From Amblyomma americanum (taxonomy: Eukaryota; Arthropoda; Arachnida; Ixodida; Ixodidae), in assembly GCF_052857255.1 (NCBI RefSeq), contig NW_027526672.1, forward strand, positions 1 to 64,000: a DNA stretch of 64,000 nt, written 5' to 3'. Every line of letters begins with the position of its first letter. Within the stretch, counting starts at the first letter, position 1. This document shows positions 60,701 to 64,000 of the stretch, piece by piece. A program made the position numbers and the translations under genes. The notes beneath the pieces were generated by a model that was not told the DNA's origin, searched no databases, and saw only the letters and a program-made list of their open reading frames with translations.

Positions 60701-63700
60701 TACGCGCAGTTATAGAAGAAAAAGTTTTGACGCGTATCAGAGACACTTGTAAAACCGATGTGTTGTGATTTAGCTCGTTTCGGTCTAAAACAGCTTGTGT
60801 CGTTGTATTAAGCAAGAATACATGCTTTTCGCGCAGTTATAAGAGAAAAAGTTTTGACGCGTATTAGAGAGACACTTGTAAAACCGATGTGTTGTGATTT
60901 AGCTCGTTTCGGTCTAAAACAGCTTGTTTCGTTGTATTAAGCAAGAATACATGCTTTTCGCGCAGTTATAAGAGAAAAAGTTTTGACGAGTATCACGTGG
61001 ATACTTGTAAAACCGATGTGTTCAGATTTAGCTCGTTTCGGTCAAAAACAGCTTGTTTCTTTGTATTAAGCATGAATACATGCTTTTCGCGCAGTTAAAA
61101 GAGAAAAAGTTTTGACGAGTATCACGTAGAACACTTGTAATACCGATGTGTTGTGATTTAGCTCGTTTCGGTCTAAAACAGCTTGTTTCGCTGTATTAAT
61201 CAATAATACATGCTTTTCGCGCAGTTATAAGAGAAAAAGTTTTGACGCGTATCAGAGGAACACTTGTAAAACCGATGTGTTGTGATTTAGCTCGTTTCGG
61301 TCTAAAACAGCTTGTTTCGCTGTATTAAGCAAGAATACATGCTTTTCGCGCAGTTATAAGAGAAAAAGTTTTGACGCGTATCAGAGGAACACTTGTAAAA
61401 CCGATGTGTTCAGATTTAGCTCGTTTCGGTCTAAAACAGCTTGTTTCGTTGTATTAAGCACGAATACATGCTTTACGCGCAGTTATAGAAGAAAAAGTTT
61501 TGACGCGTATCAGAGACACTTGTAAAACCGATGTGTTGTGATTTAGCTCGTTTCGGTCTAAAACAGCTTGTGTCGTTGTATTAAACAAGAATACATGCTT
61601 TTCGCGCAGTTATAAGAGAAAAAGTTTTGACGCGTATTAGAGAGACACTTGTAATACCGATGTGTTGTGATTTAGCTCGTTTCGGTCTAAAACAGCTTGT
61701 TTCGCTGTATTAAGCAAGAATACATGCTTTTCGCGCCGTTATAAGAGAAAAAGTTTTGACGCGTATCAGAGGAACACTTGTAAAACCGATGTGTTGTGAT
61801 TTAGCTCATTTCGGTCTAAAACAGCTTGTTTCGCTGTATTAAGCAAGAATACATGCTTTTCGCGCAGTTATAAGAGAAAAAGTTTTGACGCGTATCAGAG
61901 GAACACTTGTAAAACCGATGTGTTGTGATTTAGCTCGTTTCGGTCTAAAACAGCTTGTTTCGCTGTATTAAGCAAGAATACATGCTTTTCGCGCAGTTAT
62001 AAGAGAAAAAGTTTTGACGCGTATTAGAGGAACACTTGTAAAACCGATGTGTTGTGATTTAGCTCGTTTCGGTCTAAAACAACTTGTTTCGCTGTATTAA
62101 GCAAGAATACATGCTTTTCGCGCAGTTATAAGAGAAAAAGTTTTGACGCGTATCAGAGGAACACTTGTAAAACCGATGTGTTCAGATTTAGCTCGTTTCG
62201 GTCTAAAACAGCTTGTTTCGTTGTATTAAGCACGAATACATGCTTTACGCGCAGTTATAGAAGAAAAAGTTTTGACGCGTATCAGAGACACTTGTAAAAC
62301 CGATGTGTTGTGATTTAGCTCGTTTCGGTCTAAAACAGCTTGTGTCGTTGTATTAAGCAAGAATACATGCTTTTCGCGCAGTTATAAGAGAAAAAGTTTT
62401 GACGCGTATTAGAGAGACACTTGTAAAACCGATGTGTTGTGATTTAGCTCGTTTCGGTCTAAAACAGCTTGTTTCGTTGTATTAAGCAAGAATACATGCT
62501 TTTCGCGCAGTTATAAGAGAAAAAGTTTTGACGAGTATCACGTGGATACTTGTAAAACCGATGTGTTCAGATTTAGCTCGTTTCGGTCTAAAACAGCTTG
62601 TTTCGTTGTATTAAGCACGAATACATGCTTTTCGTGCAGTTATAAGAGAAAAAGTTTTGACGAGTATCACGTGGAACACTTGTAATACCGATGTGTTGTG
62701 ATTTAGCTCGTTTCGGTCTAAAACAGCTTGTTTCGCTGTATTAAGCAAGAATACATGCTTTTCGCGCAGTTATAAGAGAAAACGTTTTGACGCGTATCAG
62801 AGGAACACTTGTAAAACCGATGTGTTGTGATTTAGCTCGTTTCGGTCTAAAACAGCTTGTTTCGCTGTATTAAGCAAGAATACATGCTTTTCGCGCAGTT
62901 ATAAGAGAAAAAGTTTTGATGCGTATCAGAGGAACACTTGTAAAACCGATGTGTTGTGATTTAGCTCGTTTCGGTCTAAAACAGCTTGTTTCGTTGTATT
63001 AAGCAAGAATACATGCTTTTCGCGCAGTTATAAGAGAAAAAGTTTTGACGAGTATCACGTGGATACTTGTAAAACCGATGTGTTCAGATTTAGCTCGTTT
63101 CGGTCAAAAACAGCTTGTTTCGTTGTATTAAGCATGAATACATGCTTTTCGCGCAGTTAAAAGAGAAAAAGTTTTGACGAGTATCACGTGGAACACTTGT
63201 AAAACCGATGTGTTGTGATTTAGCTCGTTTCGGTCTAAAACAGCTTGTTTCGCTGTAATAATCAATAATACATGCTTTTCGCGCAGTTATAAGAGAAAAA
63301 GTTTTGACGCGTATCAGAGGAACACTTGTAAAACCGATGTGTTGTGATTTAGCTCGTTTCGGTCTAAAACAGCTTGTTTCGCTGTATTAAGCAAGAATAC
63401 ATGCTTTTCGCGCAGTTATAAGAGAAAAAGTTTTGACGCGTATCAGAGGAACACTTGTAAAACCGATGTGTTCAGATTTAGCTCGTTTCGGTCTAAAACA
63501 GCTTGTTTCGTTGTATTAAGCACGAATACATGCTTTACGCGCAGTTATAGAAGAAAAAGTTTTGACGCGTATCAGAGACACTTGTAAAACCGATGTGTTG
63601 TGATTTAGCTCGTTTCGGTCTAAAACAGCTTGTGTCGTTGTATTAAACAAGAATACATGCTTTTCGCGCAGTTATAAGAGAAAAAGTTTTGACGCGTATT

Positions 63701-64000
63701 AGAGAGACACTTGTAAAACCGATGTGGTGTGATTTAGCTCGTTTCGGTCTAAAACAGCTTGTTTCGTTGTATTAAGCAAGAATACATGCTTTTCGCGCAG
63801 TTATAAGAGAAAAAGTTTTGACGAGTATCACGTGGATACTTGTAAAACCGATGTGTTCAGATTTAGCTCGTTTCGGTCTAAAACAGCTTGTTTCGTTGTA
63901 TTAAGCAAGAATACATGCTTTTCGCGCAGTTATAAGAGAAAAAGTTTTGACGAGTATCACGTGGATACTTGTAAAACCGATGTGTTCAGATTTAGCTCGT
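51745..64000 (+). repeat. 129-bp satellite DNA array, right part (about 95 monomers)
   Basis: This is the same satellite as in 1-42777, in the same orientation, resuming immediately after the retroelement. It restarts in exactly the phase at which the left array stopped: joining the left flank to the right flank through one copy of aaaaccgatgt gives a normal monomer of the ttgtg type. It is rich in a 127-bp monomer starting gcgtatcagagacac, preceded by tgctttacgcgcagttatag. It lacks the divergent gctttaaagg monomer found in the left array. No gene is visible. The array runs off the window end. Confidence 0.97.
53600..63600 (+). repeat. Satellite blocks with a 2.45-kb period (19 monomers)
   Basis: The word tgctttacgcgc lies at 53867, 55284, 56315, 57732, 59022, 59794, 60697, 61469, 62241 and 63531. 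The pairs 53867/56315 and 55284/57732 are 2448 apart; 59022/61469 and 59794/62241 are 2447 apart. Private variants agree: tcaggtggaac, actagtaaaac (54561 and 57009) and gtttggttg in the first pair, and aatcaataata (58751 and 61198) in the second. A third aatcaataata at 63260 follows after 2062 bp, so the last unit is shorter (16 monomers). Confidence 0.83.

Noticed and set aside
1..64000. Bacterial, plasmid or viral origin of the window
   Set aside because: There is no operon structure, no phage or plasmid gene and no compact coding. A long satellite with a GIY-YIG PLE is a eukaryotic arrangement.

Overview
The window is a eukaryotic satellite DNA array interrupted once by a composite Penelope-like retroelement (PLE). 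There is no sign of bacterial, phage or organellar gene organisation, no recognisable host gene and no RNA gene that I can support. The PLE protein (reverse transcriptase with a C-terminal GIY-YIG nuclease) resembles the PLEs I associate with arthropods, especially ticks and other chelicerates. That host assignment is inference from general familiarity, not from a search.

Layout: (1) 1-42777 is a head-to-tail satellite with a 129-bp consensus monomer, about 330 copies, all in the same orientation. Variant monomers recur in fixed order inside larger duplicated blocks whose length differs along the array: about 3.74 kb and 4.78 kb in 1-12.4 kb, about 4.0 kb in 16-24 kb, 2.83 kb in 25-30.6 kb, and 3.1-3.36 kb in 32-41.5 kb. 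(2) 42789-51733 is an 8.9-kb PLE block. It contains two tandem full units and a 5'-truncated unit on the minus strand, then a 5'-truncated unit and one full unit on the plus strand. All 5' ends face the middle and all 3' ends face outwards. The whole block is flanked by one 11-bp direct repeat, aaaaccgatgt, which is satellite sequence. (3) 51745-64000 is the same satellite resuming in phase and orientation, about 95 monomers, with a block period near 2.45 kb.

Only one of the three full-length PLE units (45494-47944, minus) keeps an uninterrupted 816-codon frame. The two outer full units carry the same TAA stop at codon 520. Each tandem unit begins exactly at an ATG, so sequence upstream of a unit's ORF comes from the 3' region of its upstream neighbour. 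This is the pseudo-LTR style of organisation known for PLEs.

Many short open frames across the satellite are a by-product of the monomer being 43 codons long and are not called as genes. The stretch at about 12.7-18.2 kb has a dense scatter of one-base indels absent from its duplicate copies and is probably poorly polished assembly. I found no credible novel gene system. The most interesting items are the architecture of the PLE block, the shared stop codon, and the nested block structure of the satellite.
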